The notes below the pieces were generated by a model that did not search any database, was not told where the DNA came from, and saw only the letters and a list, made by a program, of their open reading frames with translations. Positions 1 to 7,934 of a stretch of DNA of 60,422 nt are shown here, piece after piece. The stretch is taken from positions 1 through 60,422 of the forward strand of contig QZDS01000031.1 of NCBI GenBank assembly GCA_009917455.1. Direction: 5' to 3'. The stretch comes from a bacterium 1xD8-48. GTDB lineage: Bacteria; Bacillota; Clostridia; Lachnospirales; Lachnospiraceae. The translations under genes and the position numbers were made by a program. Each line of letters begins with the position of its first letter. Position 1 is the first letter of the stretch.

Positions 1-197
1 ATCTGCGCTGTTTTTTGGTTGCGGTTCTGCGTTTCCTGCATAACCCCAAAGCCATAGAGGACAATAGCAGACAGCAATGCGCAGGCAAGTGCAATCGTCA
101 AAGCAATAAATATATTTCTTTTTCGATTCGCCGATATACTGCGGTCTGATATGCGCTTTACTATGCCACTGGTATCATTTTCAAAAGGCCAAGTCAT
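1..197 (-). CDS. ABC transporter permease, N-terminus only (cut by window edge)
   Basis: Only the first 65 or so codons are inside the window and the gene continues past its left edge. The start ATG at 197 follows a good ribosome site (AAGGAGG, read on the minus strand). The product opens MTWPFENDTSGIVKRIS, a short charged segment, then one hydrophobic span near residues 28-52 (IFIALTIALACALLSAIVLYG). This layout, directly downstream of an ABC ATPase gene at 212-478, is typical of FtsX/MacB-like permeases in peptide-export or peptide-detoxification transporters of Firmicutes. The family call rests on neighbourhood and the first membrane span. Because the partner ATPase is broken, this permease may be an orphan. 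Confidence 0.6.
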   Translation of the reverse strand, partial: MTWPFENDTSGIVKRISDRSISANRKRNIFIALTIALACALLSAIVLYGFGVMQETQNRNQKTAQ

Positions 198-211
198 AGC
201 CTGCCACCTCC

Positions 212-478
212 TTACTCCACAATCCTGCCGTCCTCAATGCGGACAATCCAATCTGCAAGGCGGGCAATGTCATTGTTGTGGGTAATCATCACGACAGTTT
301 GCCGGAACTCCGCGCTGGTGCGCCTGATAAGCCCCAGCACCTCGGCGCTGGTCCTGCTGTCAAGGTTGCCGGTGGGCTCGTCGGCCAGCACGATAGCCGG
401 TTTGGTAATCAGGGCGCGGGGAATGTTCGGCTCTGCGCCGTAATACTTTTTCAGGTCAATCGTCTGTAAAACGCTCAT
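212..478 (-). pseudogene. ABC transporter ATPase with a large internal in-frame deletion
   Basis: The start ATG at 478 has a strong ribosome site (GAAAGGAG). The 88-residue product begins like a normal MacB/BceA-type ATPase (MSVLQTIDLKKYYGAEPNI) and then jumps directly to the C-terminal half: RALITKP, Walker B with D-loop (VLADEPTGNLDS), and the H-loop (MITHN). Walker A, the Q-loop and the LSGGQ signature are all missing, so about 130-140 residues are gone without a frameshift. In this family the N-terminal part often reads N-x-T-R-A-L and the segment after the signature reads I-A-R-A-L-I, so recombination between two short repeats encoding RAL would explain the junction. The remaining protein cannot bind ATP. 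Confidence 0.85.
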
Positions 479-520
479 ATTCAAAACTCCTTTCAGGGCT
501 TTCAGCCTGTTGATAAGGGT

Positions 521-549
521 ATTGTAAAACCCGAATGTCCGCGAAATGT
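521..549 (-). promoter_or_regulatory. Candidate response-regulator operator and -10 for the 212-478 ATPase gene
   Basis: Read on the minus strand, two ACATT half-sites begin 11 nt apart (plus-strand AATGT at 534-538 and 545-549). They are followed 7 bp later by a -10-like TACAAT (plus-strand 521-526). Direct repeats with an 11-nt period are the usual shape of OmpR-family operators. The same layout of 11-nt repeats and TACAAT -10 recurs before the intact transporter gene at 22032. There is no good -35, as expected for an activated promoter. The function is inferred. Confidence 0.45.
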
Positions 550-603
550 TACAGCGGCCAAAAAATTTCATTGAAAATCGGGGTGAAATGTCAAAAGGAA
601 TCC

Positions 604-792
604 ATGGTGATACTGGAAAGCGCACAGGACGGGCTTTTGCATTCCAACCTGCTGCTGAATATGTACCTGATGTCGCTGAAACATAACGGTGCCCTCATGC
701 CTGGAGATGGCCTGCCCCAAACGCTTGCGAATATTTCAGGGCTTTCTTCTGAAGAAGTATGGAAGAATCCACAATTTACTTTTGAGCCCTGA
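604..792 (+). CDS. Short hypothetical protein, possibly a gene remnant
   Basis: This is a 62-codon frame starting at ATG 604, seven bases after AAAAGGA. The product begins MVILESAQDGLLHSNLLLNMYL and ends WKNPQFTFEP. I recognise no family. There is no membrane span and no cysteine cluster. It lies between a decayed transporter gene and a decayed integrase, and could be a small accessory gene of the former element or the tail of a larger lost gene. The ribosome site is the only support beyond an open frame. Confidence 0.3.
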   Translation: MVILESAQDGLLHSNLLLNMYLMSLKHNGALMPGDGLPQTLANISGLSSEEVWKNPQFTFEP

Positions 793-844
793 TATGCTAT
801 ACTGACGTAGGTGTTAAGGCTCTTTTTTGAAAGGAGCTTTTACT

Positions 845-1177
845 ATGGGAAAAGACTTAAGAGGATTGGAACCTGGCGCCGGAATAAGTCCAGGGTCAGA
901 TGGATTCTATATTGGAAGGTTTACTGCGAAATACGGACAACGGAATCAGAAACTATTCCATAGACTACAGGAATGCAGACAGTGGCTGGCGGATTCACTG
1001 TATCAGGACGAGGGTTCCATTTAATGCCGGATGGCTGATGAAGGATATCGGTCTGTTTCATTGACAGATGAAGCGATAGATATATTGCATAAGCAGAAGA
1101 ATCTGTATGTGCACACAACAGAGGATGAAAAGCATAAAGAAATTGAAGAAATTGCGGCGTCTCTCAAGGTTGTGTAA
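845..1177 (+). pseudogene. Degenerate tyrosine-type site-specific integrase
   Basis: ATG 845 follows AAAGGAG. The first 59 codons (MGKDLRGLEPGAGISP... to LHRL QECRQWLADS) match the arm-type DNA-binding N-terminus of integrases from conjugative elements of Firmicutes. A TAA stop follows at 1022-1024. The same frame continues as GYRSVSLTDEAIDIL and then YVHTTEDEKHKEIEEIA, ending at 1177; these are pieces normally found around the core and at the extreme C-terminus. Nearly the whole catalytic domain, with the R-H-R-Y residues, is missing. I read this as an integrase eroded by one stop and at least two internal deletions. It marks one end of a former integrated element next to ychF. Confidence 0.75.
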
Positions 1178-1393
1178 TATTTGAACCACGCAGCTCAAAA
1201 ACATTCGTTTTCTCGCTCGTTGGCTTCGCCAACTAAAATTTCAAATAGATATTTTCGCCCATGCAAGCATGGCTCAAAATCTATTTTGAAATTTTGAATG
1301 GTTCAGATTGGTACGTAAATTGGTACGTAACCAAAGCCCTTAAAGGCGAAAACCCCATAAAATCAAGGTTTTTTAAGGAGGATATAGATAAAA
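1178..1393. repeat. Palindromes and short direct repeat between integrase remnant and ychF
   Basis: This 216-bp gap holds a small perfect hairpin (GTTGGC-TTC-GCCAAC, 1219-1233). It also holds a long imperfect palindrome at 1235-1295 whose arms begin AAAATTTCAAAATAG and close around GCATGC-like sequence. A tandem pair of TTGGTACGTAA lies at 1308-1318 and 1320-1330. Outermost, TGAACCA near 1182 and TGGTTCA near 1299 are complementary. The gap sits between an integrase remnant and a conserved housekeeping gene, so it may contain the element's end and old attachment site. The ychF ribosome site (AAGGAGG) lies at its right end. Confidence 0.5.
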
Positions 1394-2491
1394 ATGAAAC
1401 TAGGAATCGTCGGCCTGCCAAACGTAGGAAAAAGCACCTTATTCAATTCACTCACAAAGGCGGGAGCAGAATCCGCCAATTACCCTTTCTGCACCATTGA
1501 CCCCAACGTGGGTGTAGCGGTGGTGCCGGACGAGCGTTTGCGGCTTTTAGGGGATATGTACCATTCCAAAAAGGTGACTCCGGCTGTTATTGAATTTGTG
1601 GATATAGCAGGACTGGTAAAGGGCGCATCCAAAGGGGAGGGGCTGGGGAACCAGTTCTTAAGCCATATCAGAGAAGTGGATGCGGTTGTCCATGTGGTCC
1701 GTTGCTTTGAGGATGAGAACGTGGTGCATGTGGACGGGAAGATTGACCCTCTGCGCGATATTGAAACGATTAATTTAGAGCTGATTTTTTCGGATTTGGA
1801 AATTTTGGAGAGAAGGATTGCCAAAACGGGAAAGGCCGCCCGCATGGACAAATCTCTGGCGAAGGAAGCGGCGCTGCTTTCGGCGCTGAAAGCCCATTTA
1901 GAGGACGGGAAACCGGCTATCAGCTATGTGACGGAGGATGAGGACGAGCTTGCGTTGCTTGCTTCCTTTAATCTCCTGACGTACAAGCCGGTGATTTATG
2001 CGGCGAACGTTGGTGAGGACGAGCTTGCGGACGACGGTGCAGGCAATGAAGGCGTTGCGGCGGTTCGCGGCTATGCGTCGCAGACCGGAAGCGAGGTTTT
2101 TGTCATCTGTGCGCAGATTGAGCAGGAGATTGCGGAGCTGGACGAGGAGGAAAAATTCATGTTCCTGGAGGATTTGGGACTTTCCGAATCCGGCCTTGAA
2201 AAGCTGATTAAGGCGAGCTATAAGCTTCTTGGCCTGCAGAGCTTTTTAACCGCCGGGGAGGATGAGACGCGCGCATGGACGATTAAAATCGGAACAAAAG
2301 CGCCTCAGGCTGCCGGTAAAATCCACACGGACTTTGAGAGGGGCTTTATCAAGGCAGAGGTGGTAAACTATCAGGATTTGCTAAACGAAGGCTCCCTTTC
2401 TGCCGCAAGGGAAAAGGGGCTTGTGGGAATGGAAGGAAAGGACTATGTGGTGAAGGACGGGGACGTGATTTTGTTCCGGTTTAATGTCTGA
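1394..2491 (+). CDS. ychF: Redox-regulated ATPase/GTPase YchF (Obg family)
   Basis: This is a 365-residue protein of full family length. It has a G1 P-loop (GLPNVGKST, residues 7-15), a switch region with FVDIAGLVKGASKGEGLGNQFL, and the NxxE-type G4 (AANVGEDE) that makes YchF prefer ATP over GTP. A C-terminal TGS-like domain ends FRFNV. YchF associates with ribosomes and acts in stress responses and translation. The start follows AAGGAGGATATAGATAAAA. It stands just right of the decayed element and about 70 bp ahead of lgt, in the same direction. Confidence 0.97.
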   Translation: MKLGIVGLPNVGKSTLFNSLTKAGAESANYPFCTIDPNVGVAVVPDERLRLLGDMYHSKKVTPAVIEFVDIAGLVKGASKGEGLGNQFLSHIREVDAVVHVVRCFEDENVVHVDGKIDPLRDIETINLELIFSDLEILERRIAKTGKAARMDKSLAKEAALLSALKAHLEDGKPAISYVTEDEDELALLASFNLLTYKPVIYAANVGEDELADDGAGNEGVAAVRGYASQTGSEVFVICAQIEQEIAELDEEEKFMFLEDLGLSESGLEKLIKASYKLLGLQSFLTAGEDETRAWTIKIGTKAPQAAGKIHTDFERGFIKAEVVNYQDLLNEGSLSAAREKGLVGMEGKDYVVKDGDVILFRFNV

Positions 2492-2573
2492 TTTTTGAAA
2501 GAATCTGCGCCGGCATCTGCATGCCTTTCATTCTGGCAAGTGGAGTGCGGACGGCGCTTATATGAGGAAAATT

Positions 2574-3434
2574 ATGGAAATTATGGACATTGCGTTCCCA
2601 AATCTGGGAATTTATCTGAAGAATGTGCCGAAGGGATTTAGTATTTTCGGGTTTGACATCGCCCTTTACGGGGTGATTATCTGCATGGGAGTGCTGGCCG
2701 GGATTTTAATGGCGGCGCATCAGGCGAAGGTGACGGGACAGGATGCGGATATGTACTGGGATTTTGCCATTTATGCCGTTGTCATCTCCATTATCGGAGC
2801 GAGAATTTACTATGTGATTTTTGAGTGGGATATGTATAAGGATAATCTGCTTCAGGTTTTTAATATCAGGCAGGGCGGGCTTGCCATTTACGGCGGCGTG
2901 ATTGGCGGTTTTTCCACTCTGTTTGTCTATGCGTGGTTGAAAAAGCAGAAAACCTTTCTTATGATGGACACCGCAGTGCCGGGGCTGATTTTGGGTCAGG
3001 CAATCGGAAGGTGGGGGAACTTCACCAACAGGGAGGTTTTCGGAGAGTACACGAATAATATTCTGGCCATGCGGCTGCCTGTGGCGGCGGTGCGTGAGCG
3101 GGATATCTCAGAATCCATCCTTGCTCATATGGAGGAGGGGGTTAATTACATTCAGGTGCACCCCACGTTTTTATATGAAAGCCTCTGGAATCTGGGGATT
3201 CTGGCACTGATGCTGTTATACAGAAAGCACAAAAAATTTGATGGGGAAATCGCCCTTCTTTATCTGGGCGGCTACGGACTTGGAAGGGCCTGGATAGAGG
3301 GAATAAGGACCGATCAGCTGTTTCTTCCGGGGACGGAAATTCCTGTGTCCCAGCTGCTTGCCGTTATTTTATTTGCAGGGGCGGTTGTCTGCGATGCGGC
3401 AGTCAGAATCAGGAAAAGAAAAACGGAAATCTGA
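2574..3434 (+). CDS. lgt: Prolipoprotein diacylglyceryl transferase
   Basis: Lgt moves a diacylglyceryl group from phosphatidylglycerol to the lipobox cysteine of prolipoproteins at the membrane. The product is about 286 residues with roughly seven hydrophobic spans. Family motifs are GGLAIYGGVIGG, the signature RWGNFTNREVFG, and the C-terminal HPTFLYESLWN and GRAWIEGIRTD stretches. ATG 2574 is preferred because GAGG sits seven bases upstream; an in-frame ATG at 2562 would add four residues and has no ribosome site. The gene ends about 120 bp before a terminator that separates it from the division cluster. Confidence 0.95.
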   Translation: MEIMDIAFPNLGIYLKNVPKGFSIFGFDIALYGVIICMGVLAGILMAAHQAKVTGQDADMYWDFAIYAVVISIIGARIYYVIFEWDMYKDNLLQVFNIRQGGLAIYGGVIGGFSTLFVYAWLKKQKTFLMMDTAVPGLILGQAIGRWGNFTNREVFGEYTNNILAMRLPVAAVRERDISESILAHMEEGVNYIQVHPTFLYESLWNLGILALMLLYRKHKKFDGEIALLYLGGYGLGRAWIEGIRTDQLFLPGTEIPVSQLLAVILFAGAVVCDAAVRIRKRKTEI

Positions 3435-3554
3435 GACGGAAGGAAATGCCGTCCGGCAATAAAAAGTTTTTAAAATATAATAACAATATCTGGTGCGCAC
3501 GGAGATGCCAGACACCAAATGTATGGGGAAACAATCAAAAATCCAGTATTTTCA

Positions 3555-3586
3555 AGCCTTGCAGGGTTCTGCAGGGCTATTTTTTT
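3555..3586 (+). terminator. Rho-independent terminator after lgt
   Basis: A ten-base stem (AGCCTTGCAG at 3555-3564 with CTGCAGGGCT at 3569-3578, one G-T pair) is followed by a run of seven T residues. It ends the ychF/lgt region just before the mraZ promoter. Confidence 0.85.
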
Positions 3587-3588
3587 GC

Positions 3589-3617
3589 TTGCGCTTGGGG
3601 GGAAAGTAAGTTAAAAT
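3589..3617 (+). promoter_or_regulatory. Probable sigma-A promoter of the mraZ-ftsZ cluster
   Basis: TTGCGC at 3589-3594 and TAAAAT at 3612-3617 are separated by 17 bp. They lie immediately after the lgt terminator and just before the MraZ boxes, where a repressor would block early transcription. Match to the consensus is 4/6 and 5/6. Confidence 0.6.
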
Positions 3618-3624
3618 AGGTCTT

Positions 3625-3671
3625 GGGTGGTGAAAAGTGGTAGATAGTGTTATTCAAGTGGGGGAAAGTGG
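3625..3671 (+). promoter_or_regulatory. MraZ-box array upstream of mraZ
   Basis: GTG-centred motifs recur with near-helical spacing: GGTG at 3626-3629, then AGTG at 3636-3639, 3646-3649, 3657-3660 and 3667-3670, with spacings of 10, 10, 11 and 10 nt. Most copies carry leading A residues (AAAAGTGG, CAAGTGG, GAAAGTGG). Known MraZ operators are tandem repeats of this kind in front of mraZ, for example AAAGTG(T/G) with short spacers in mollicutes. The array lies between the -10 and the start codon and overlaps the ribosome site, which suggests autorepression by MraZ. Confidence 0.75.
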
Positions 3672-3680
3672 CGAGCATAT

Positions 3681-4112
3681 ATGTTTATTGGAGAATACAA
3701 TCATACAATAGACGCCAAAGGCAGACTGATTATTCCTTCCAGGTTCCGGGAGGTATTAGGTGACGAATTCGTCGTTACCAAAGGAATGGACGGCTGTCTT
3801 TTTGTGTTTGATAACCCCGAATGGCAGGCTTTTGAAGAAAAGCTTCACAAACTGCCCATGATAGATAAAGGAGCAAGACAGTTTACACGGTTTTTCCTGG
3901 CAGGCGCGGCCAGCGTGGAAGTGGACAAGCAGGGGAGAATCCTGCTGCCGGCGGTTCTGCGGGAATTTGCCGGAATTACAAAGGATGCGGTTCTGGTAGG
4001 CGTGGGAAGCAGAGTGGAAATCTGGAGTAAGGACAGATGGGAAGGCACTGTCACCTATCAGGATATGGAGGAGATTTCGGGACATATGATTGAGCTGGGC
4101 ATCGGGTTTTAA
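3681..4112 (+). CDS. mraZ: Transcriptional regulator MraZ
   Basis: This is a 143-residue protein with the two tandem SpoVT-AbrB-like halves of MraZ: IDAKGRLIIPSRFRE near residues 11-25 and VDKQGRILLPAVLRE near residues 81-95. MraZ is the first gene of the dcw cluster in most bacteria and represses the cluster by binding repeats in its own leader. Such repeats are visible at 3625-3671. About 45 bp separate it from rsmH. Confidence 0.97.
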   Translation: MFIGEYNHTIDAKGRLIIPSRFREVLGDEFVVTKGMDGCLFVFDNPEWQAFEEKLHKLPMIDKGARQFTRFFLAGAASVEVDKQGRILLPAVLREFAGITKDAVLVGVGSRVEIWSKDRWEGTVTYQDMEEISGHMIELGIGF

Positions 4113-4156
4113 AGGACTTTTGGTTCAGCCTGGCCGAAATGAAAATGAGGTGAGTT

Positions 4157-5107
4157 ATGGAATTTCATCACGCGTCCGTGCTGCTTCGGGAGACAATTGA
4201 AGGACTTAAGATTAAGCCGGAAGGTATTTATGTGGACGGAACCCTGGGCGGAGGGGGACATTCCCTTGAAATTGTAAAGAGGCTTGGCGAAATGGGCCGC
4301 CTTGTGGGAATCGACCAGGATGAAACGGCAGTAAGGGCCGCCGGGGAAAGGCTTTCCGCTTTTGATATCGGCGGTAAAATTACCATTGTCAGGGATAATT
4401 TCCGAAACACAAAGGAAATTCTGAAAGAGCTTGGAATTAAGGGAATCGACGGTATGCTGCTTGACCTTGGGGTCTCCTCCTATCAGCTCGATACAAAGGA
4501 GAGAGGATTTTCCTACCGGTTCGACGCCCCGCTTGATATGCGGATGGACGAGAGACAGCGCCTTACAGCAAGAGAAATTGTAAACGGATATGGCGAAAGA
4601 GAACTGTTCCGGGTCATCAGAGACTACGGGGAAGATAAATTTGCAAAGAACATCGCCAAACACATTGTGTTGGCAAGAGAAAAGAAACAAATCGAAACCA
4701 CAGGGGAGCTGAATGAAATCATTAAGGCGGCAATCCCCGCAAGGATGAGGGAAAAGGGAGGACATCCTTCTAAACGAACCTTTCAGGCCATTCGGATAGA
4801 GTGCAACAAAGAACTTGAGGCGCTGAGGGAAGCGCTGGAAGATGTGACGGACCTTTTAAATCCGGGCGGAAGGTTTTGTATCATTACCTTTCATTCCTTA
4901 GAGGACAGGATAGTGAAGACAGCGTTTAAAGAGGCGGCGAATCCGTGTATCTGCCCGCCGGAGTTTCCGGTATGTGCGTGCGGAAGAAAAAGCAAAGGGA
5001 AAGTAATTACAGGAAAACCAGTTTTACCGGGAGAGGAGGAGCTTTTGGCAAATCCGAGAGCGGGAAGTGCAAAGCTGAGGATTTTTGAAAAAGGAAACAT
5101 AATTTAA
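4157..5107 (+). CDS. rsmH: 16S rRNA (cytosine1402-N4)-methyltransferase
   Basis: RsmH (MraW) methylates N4 of C1402 in the 16S rRNA P site. The 316-residue product has the SAM-binding start [12 protein letters not shown], then IDQDETA, then [13 protein letters not shown], and the C-terminal motif [15 protein letters not shown]. The cysteine-rich tail ([13 protein letters not shown]) is usual in the family. The start follows a GAGGTG site. It is second in the dcw cluster, as usual. Confidence 0.97.
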   Translation: MEFHHASVLLRETIEGLKIKPEGIYVDGTLGGGGHSLEIVKRLGEMGRLVGIDQDETAVRAAGERLSAFDIGGKITIVRDNFRNTKEILKELGIKGIDGMLLDLGVSSYQLDTKERGFSYRFDAPLDMRMDERQRLTAREIVNGYGERELFRVIRDYGEDKFAKNIAKHIVLAREKKQIETTGELNEIIKAAIPARMREKGGHPSKRTFQAIRIECNKELEALREALEDVTDLLNPGGRFCIITFHSLEDRIVKTAFKEAANPCICPPEFPVCACGRKSKGKVITGKPVLPGEEELLANPRAGSAKLRIFEKGNII

Positions 5108-5118
5108 GGAGATTTCAG

Positions 5119-5598
5119 ATGGCAGTAAACAGACGCGGCCAAAGACAAACTGCATACAGGACAGAAAATGTCTATGTGCATGGAAATACTGCCAGAAGAC
5201 TTGAAGTTGTAGAGAACCCGCGGCAGGCTCCGGCAAAGAAGGTAAGCAGCCGGACCCGGAAGAACAGAGAAAGAATGCTTCACATGAATGTGGGGACGGT
5301 CATTACGATGGCGGCGGCCATGGCGGCGGCGGGGCTGATTCTTACATGGTATCTCACCTTGCAGTCAGATATCACCAACAGCATCAAACACATTGCGGCA
5401 TTAGAGAGTACACTAAACGAACTGAAAATGACCAATGACGAGAATTACAGCAGGATAAATAACAGCATTGATTTGGAGGAAATAAAGAGAGTAGCCATAC
5501 AGGAGCTGGGGATGCGCTACGCCGAGGAAGGACAGATTATCACTTATAACGGCGAGGGCAGGGATTATGTACGGCAAAAAGGAGATATACCGGATTGA
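5119..5598 (+). CDS. ftsL: FtsL-like division protein
   Basis: This is a 159-residue bitopic protein. A basic N-terminus is followed by one membrane span near residues 57-78 (GTVITMAAAMAAAGLILTWYL). An extracytoplasmic helical segment with heptad-like leucines and isoleucines follows (residues about 80-130, including IAALESTLNELKM). FtsL proteins are poorly conserved, and the call rests on size, topology and position between rsmH and a class B PBP. In the divisome FtsL pairs with FtsB/DivIC. The start has an AAGGAG site, and its TGA stop overlaps the TTG start of the next gene. Confidence 0.85.
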   Translation: MAVNRRGQRQTAYRTENVYVHGNTARRLEVVENPRQAPAKKVSSRTRKNRERMLHMNVGTVITMAAAMAAAGLILTWYLTLQSDITNSIKHIAALESTLNELKMTNDENYSRINNSIDLEEIKRVAIQELGMRYAEEGQIITYNGEGRDYVRQKGDIPD

Positions 5599-7919
5599 AG
5601 AAAAAGCGGAGTAACAAATTTACAATTAAAATGCGGAAAAAGCTGGTAGTGACGTTTATGCTGATACTACTGGCTTTTGTCGGATTATCCTACAGGCTTT
5701 ATGCCATCACCCGGGACGACGGGGAGAGATACAAAAAGCAGATTCTTTCCCAGCAAAGGTATGACGGAACCACGATTCCCTACAAGAGAGGCTCCATATT
5801 AGATACAAACGGGAATGTGCTGGCAACCAGCGAGAAGGTTTACAATGTCATTCTGGACTCTGTGGCGATTCTTGAAAAGGAGGAGTACCTGGAGCCCACC
5901 TTAAATGCGCTTTCCAGTGAATTTGGTCTTGATACCGGCAAGATACGAAGTTATATAGCAGCAAACGGGGAAACCTCCCGCTATTATGTGCTGGCAAAGC
6001 GGCTGGAATATGAGCAGATTCAAAATTTTGTGGCAATGCAGAACGAGAAGGATTCCCTGATAAAGGGGGTCTGGTTCGAGAACGAATACAAAAGAACCTA
6101 TCCGGGAAAGAGCCTTGCCTGCGATGTCATCGGCTTTACCACCAACGACAACATAGGCTCCTACGGGCTGGAGGAATATTACAACGACGTGCTCTCCGGA
6201 ACGGCGGGAAGGGAGTACGGCTATTTAAACGATGACTCCAATCTGGAGAGGACGACCATTGCGCCGGAGGACGGCAACACAATTATCAGCACCATTGACA
6301 TCAATATCCAGGCCATAGTGGAAAAATATCTGAAAAAGCACGACGAGGAATACCGGGACAATGCCCACGAAGGGAACGGCGCCAACAATATCGGCTGTAT
6401 TATCATGGACGTGAACTCCGGCGAGGTTCTTGCCATGGCCAGTTATCCGGTGTTCGACTTAAACGACGTCCGCAACACGGAAGCCCTAAAGGGCATGCGC
6501 CTTTTAGACGCGGAAGGGAAAAAGACGGAGCCGGCGGAATACATCAATGACGAGAATCTGCGGAGCCTGGAAAATGATTCCGAGGCCATGTATCAGAACT
6601 TAAACGCCCTGTGGAAGAATTTCTGCATCAACGATACCTATGAGCCGGGTTCCGTGTCAAAGCCCTTTACCGTGGCGGCCGGTATCGAAAGCGGCAGCAT
6701 TACCGGGAATGAGAGCTACACCTGTAACGGGTCACTCACTGTAGTCGAGGGAGACAGGCCCATCAAATGCCATAATACATGGGGAGACGGGACGCTGACG
6801 GTGGCTCAGGGAATCGAACGTTCCTGTAACGTGAACATGATGTATATCGCTCAGGCCACAGGGGTTTCCACTTTTACGAAGTTTCAGCACATTTTTAATT
6901 TCGGGCTGAAAACAAACATTGATCTTGCGGGGGAAGCAAGAACAGTGGGCCTTACCTACACGTCCGACAATATGCGCGCCGCGGAGCTTGCCACCTGTAG
7001 CTTCGGGCAGGGCTATAACTGTACGATGATACAGATGATGGCGGGCTTTTGTTCCCTGGTCAACGGAGGCTATTACTACGAGCCGCATATGGTGAAGAAA
7101 ATCGTAAGCCCCTCCGGCGCCACGGTGCAGAACATAGAACCAAGGCTGTTAAAGCAGACGGTTTCGGAGAGTACGTCGGCCAGGGTGCGTGAGATGTGTA
7201 ATCTGGTGGTGTCAGGAGAAAAGGGAACCGGCAAAACCGCCCGGCCAGCGGGATATATGATTGGCGGAAAGACGGGAACAGCCGAGACCCTTCCCAGAGG
7301 CAATAAGGAATATGTGGTTTCTTTCCTGGGATATGCCCCGGTGGACGATCCGGAAATCGCTATTTACGTGGTGGTGGACAGGCCCAATGTGCCGGGAAAC
7401 CAGATGGACGACGCCAAGTTTGCCACAAGAATAGTCAGGAATATCTTGACAGAAGTGCTTCCTTATAAGGGAATCTTTATGACAGAGGAGCTTTCCGACA
7501 AGGAAATAGATGAGCTGGAGGCTCTGAGGATTGAAATTATGACGCCTCCTCCGGCATCGGAGGACGCTGAGGGCGATGCCGGCGGGGACGGTACCGGCAG
7601 CGAAGGGGAAGGCGATGCCGGCGGGGATGGCAATGGCGAAGGAACCGGCGGCAGTGAAGGAACCGGAGAGGGCGGCAATGCCGGTGACGAGGGCGCCGGT
7701 GGCGAGGCTGTGCCTTCTCCTCCAAACGAAGTGTGGAAGGATTTCCCCGTTGACCCGGCCACAGGCTATCTGGTTGACCCTGATACAGGCGCTTTTGTTG
7801 ACCCTGATACAGGCGCGGTACTGGGAGGAAGCTTTGACAGCGGAGTAAGTACTTCCCCGACGCCCCAGGAAGGAGAGGAGGGGCAGGGCGCGTCGCCTTC
7901 GGCATCCCCGTCCGCGTAG
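5595..7919 (+). CDS. Class B penicillin-binding protein (FtsI/SpoVD type) with repeat-rich tail
   Basis: This is a septal transpeptidase. TTG 5595 overlaps the ftsL stop (TTGA) and follows AAAAGGAG. The 774-residue product has a basic N-terminus, a membrane anchor near residues 17-37, the PBP dimerisation domain (IPYKRGSILDTNGNVLATS) and a transpeptidase domain. The active-site motifs are SVSK (in YEPGSVSKPF), SCN and KTGT. In place of PASTA domains it ends in about 130 residues rich in Gly, Glu, Asp and Ser, with a threefold VDPxTG repeat and a Ser/Pro/Ala tail. The tail may be a disordered wall-spanning linker. The next gene is a second class B PBP. Which of the two serves division and which sporulation cannot be told from sequence alone. 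Confidence 0.92.
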   Translation: MKKKRSNKFTIKMRKKLVVTFMLILLAFVGLSYRLYAITRDDGERYKKQILSQQRYDGTTIPYKRGSILDTNGNVLATSEKVYNVILDSVAILEKEEYLEPTLNALSSEFGLDTGKIRSYIAANGETSRYYVLAKRLEYEQIQNFVAMQNEKDSLIKGVWFENEYKRTYPGKSLACDVIGFTTNDNIGSYGLEEYYNDVLSGTAGREYGYLNDDSNLERTTIAPEDGNTIISTIDINIQAIVEKYLKKHDEEYRDNAHEGNGANNIGCIIMDVNSGEVLAMASYPVFDLNDVRNTEALKGMRLLDAEGKKTEPAEYINDENLRSLENDSEAMYQNLNALWKNFCINDTYEPGSVSKPFTVAAGIESGSITGNESYTCNGSLTVVEGDRPIKCHNTWGDGTLTVAQGIERSCNVNMMYIAQATGVSTFTKFQHIFNFGLKTNIDLAGEARTVGLTYTSDNMRAAELATCSFGQGYNCTMIQMMAGFCSLVNGGYYYEPHMVKKIVSPSGATVQNIEPRLLKQTVSESTSARVREMCNLVVSGEKGTGKTARPAGYMIGGKTGTAETLPRGNKEYVVSFLGYAPVDDPEIAIYVVVDRPNVPGNQMDDAKFATRIVRNILTEVLPYKGIFMTEELSDKEIDELEALRIEIMTPPPASEDAEGDAGGDGTGSEGEGDAGGDGNGEGTGGSEGTGEGGNAGDEGAGGEAVPSPPNEVWKDFPVDPATGYLVDPDTGAFVDPDTGAVLGGSFDSGVSTSPTPQEGEEGQGASPSASPSA
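7749..7820 (+). repeat. Three 24-bp tandem repeats in the first PBP gene
   Basis: Copies start at 7749, 7773 and 7797 and encode VDPATGYL, VDPDTGAF and VDPDTGAV. The last two are nearly identical in DNA. Just upstream, a Gly/Asp-coding block (GGCGATGCCGGCGGGGA) appears at 7572 and again at 7611, 39 bp apart. Both are in-frame and likely to vary in copy number. Confidence 0.85.
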
Positions 7920-7934
7920 ACGGATTACATGAAT

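Noticed and set aside
4109..4765. A 218-codon minus-strand frame opposite rsmH
   Set aside because: Shadow of rsmH with no supporting signal.
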